Below are positions 6,703 to 7,020 of a DNA stretch of 7,020 nt, piece by piece. How positions within the stretch are numbered: position 1 is the stretch's first letter; each line of letters begins with the position of its first letter. The DNA lies in contig JAIRRU010000171.1 of assembly GCA_031255815.1 (NCBI GenBank), forward strand, positions 1-7,020. The letters are read 5' to 3'. This DNA is from Treponema sp. Its GTDB lineage: Bacteria > Spirochaetota > Spirochaetia > Treponematales > Breznakiellaceae. Below the pieces are notes generated by a model, which saw only the letters and a program-made list of their open reading frames with translations, was not told the origin of the DNA and did not search any database. The translations under genes were made by a program, and so were the position numbers.

Positions 6703-7020
6703 GGTTTACGAACCACCCGGAAGCCGACGTAACTATCTTTATGGTCCGGTGCGGAACCCCAACTGTAAGCCACGCAGGAATAGGTTATATTGGAACCTAC
6801 CCCGCCGCCGTTAAAAGGTTTCTGATTGGCAAGCGGAGAAGTTCCGCTGTAGGCCGCCCCATCCGCGGGGGTTGCCGCCGTTACCCCTACCGCGTAATTC
6901 ATCCAGTCCCAACACCACTCCTGCACGTTTCCGGAAAGATCGTAAATGTCCAGCCGATTCCGGGCTTTCGTGCCTACCTTTTGGGTTTGAAAGAAGGAAT
7001 TCCCGTGGTGCCAGGCGACA
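6699..7020 (-). CDS. FGE/SUMF1-fold protein, C-terminal part (5' end outside window)
   Basis: The frame is open to the window edge (full codons from base 7019), so these 106 residues are the C-terminus of a longer protein. It begins VAWHHGNS, continues with KVGTKARNRLDIYDLSGNVQ, then EWCWDW, the hallmark of the FGE-sulfatase (SUMF1, C-type-lectin-like) fold, and finishes YVGFRVVRKP, the usual end of that domain. The segment between is atypical. Where active formylglycine-generating enzymes carry RxxRGGSW and two active-site cysteines near CRxAxR, this one has GGGVGSNITYSCVAYSWG with a single cysteine. Copper-dependent sulfatase activation is therefore unlikely, and a structural or ligand-binding use of the fold fits better. 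Whether it has a signal peptide cannot be seen. Its TGA overlaps the GTG of the lipoprotein gene, placing it in the importer operon. An internal GTG at 6926 is not the start, since the domain extends upstream. Confidence 0.88.
   Translation of the reverse strand, partial: VAWHHGNSFFQTQKVGTKARNRLDIYDLSGNVQEWCWDWMNYAVGVTAATPADGAAYSGTSPLANQKPFNGGGVGSNITYSCVAYSWGSAPDHKDSYVGFRVVRKP

Noticed and set aside
6927..7020. Treating the FGE-fold gene as starting at the GTG at 6926
   Set aside because: The frame stays open to the edge and the extra 31 residues (VAWHHGNS through DLSGN) match the FGE fold, so the true start lies outside the window.
1..7020. CRISPR arrays, tRNA or rRNA genes, insertion sequences and long direct repeats
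   Set aside because: I saw no regularly spaced repeats, tRNA-like cloverleaf, transposase motif or terminal inverted repeats. Almost all of the window is accounted for by protein-coding genes.

Overview
The window reads as a moderately GC-rich chromosomal segment of a diderm bacterium. A spirochaete of the Treponema group is my best guess. The reasons are a TonB-dependent receptor with two lipobox lipoproteins (an outer membrane), an FGE-fold protein ending in GFRVVR, and a small lipoprotein whose style resembles treponemal surface lipoproteins. This taxonomic call is an inference from remembered family resemblance and is not proven by any marker gene here.

Layout. Two gene groups converge on one point at 1371-1374. 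On the + strand are the C-terminal part of a DUF362-type protein with two [4Fe-4S] motifs (1-594), a 46-residue protein with eight cysteines (660-800), and an exported 170-residue protein of unknown function (862-1374). On the - strand, read from the right edge leftward, are the C-terminus of an FGE/SUMF1-fold protein (7020-6699), a short lipoprotein (6702-6160), a TonB-dependent outer-membrane receptor (6160-4133), a BtuF/FecB-type substrate-binding lipoprotein (4128-3223), and one polypeptide that fuses a FecCD-type permease to its ABC ATPase (3233-1371). There is no gene-free stretch longer than 65 bases.

How the genes work together. The - strand genes form a tightly packed operon: successive junctions are a 4-base overlap, a 1-base overlap, a 4-base gap and an 11-base overlap. 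Together they make a near-complete import route: receptor across the outer membrane, periplasmic-side binding lipoprotein, and permease/ATPase in the inner membrane. The likely cargo class is an iron chelate, haem or a corrinoid. The sequence does not decide among these, and no riboswitch or metal-regulator site is visible because the operon's 5' end lies outside the window. The coupled lipoprotein and FGE-fold protein upstream of the receptor are the least expected members. They are candidates for surface accessory proteins that capture or hand over the ligand, by analogy with BtuG-BtuB or HmuY-HmuR.

The + strand genes share no evident pathway with the importer. They are redox or cysteine-rich proteins plus an unknown exported protein, and the two transcription units meet tail to tail with both stop codons in one CTAG.
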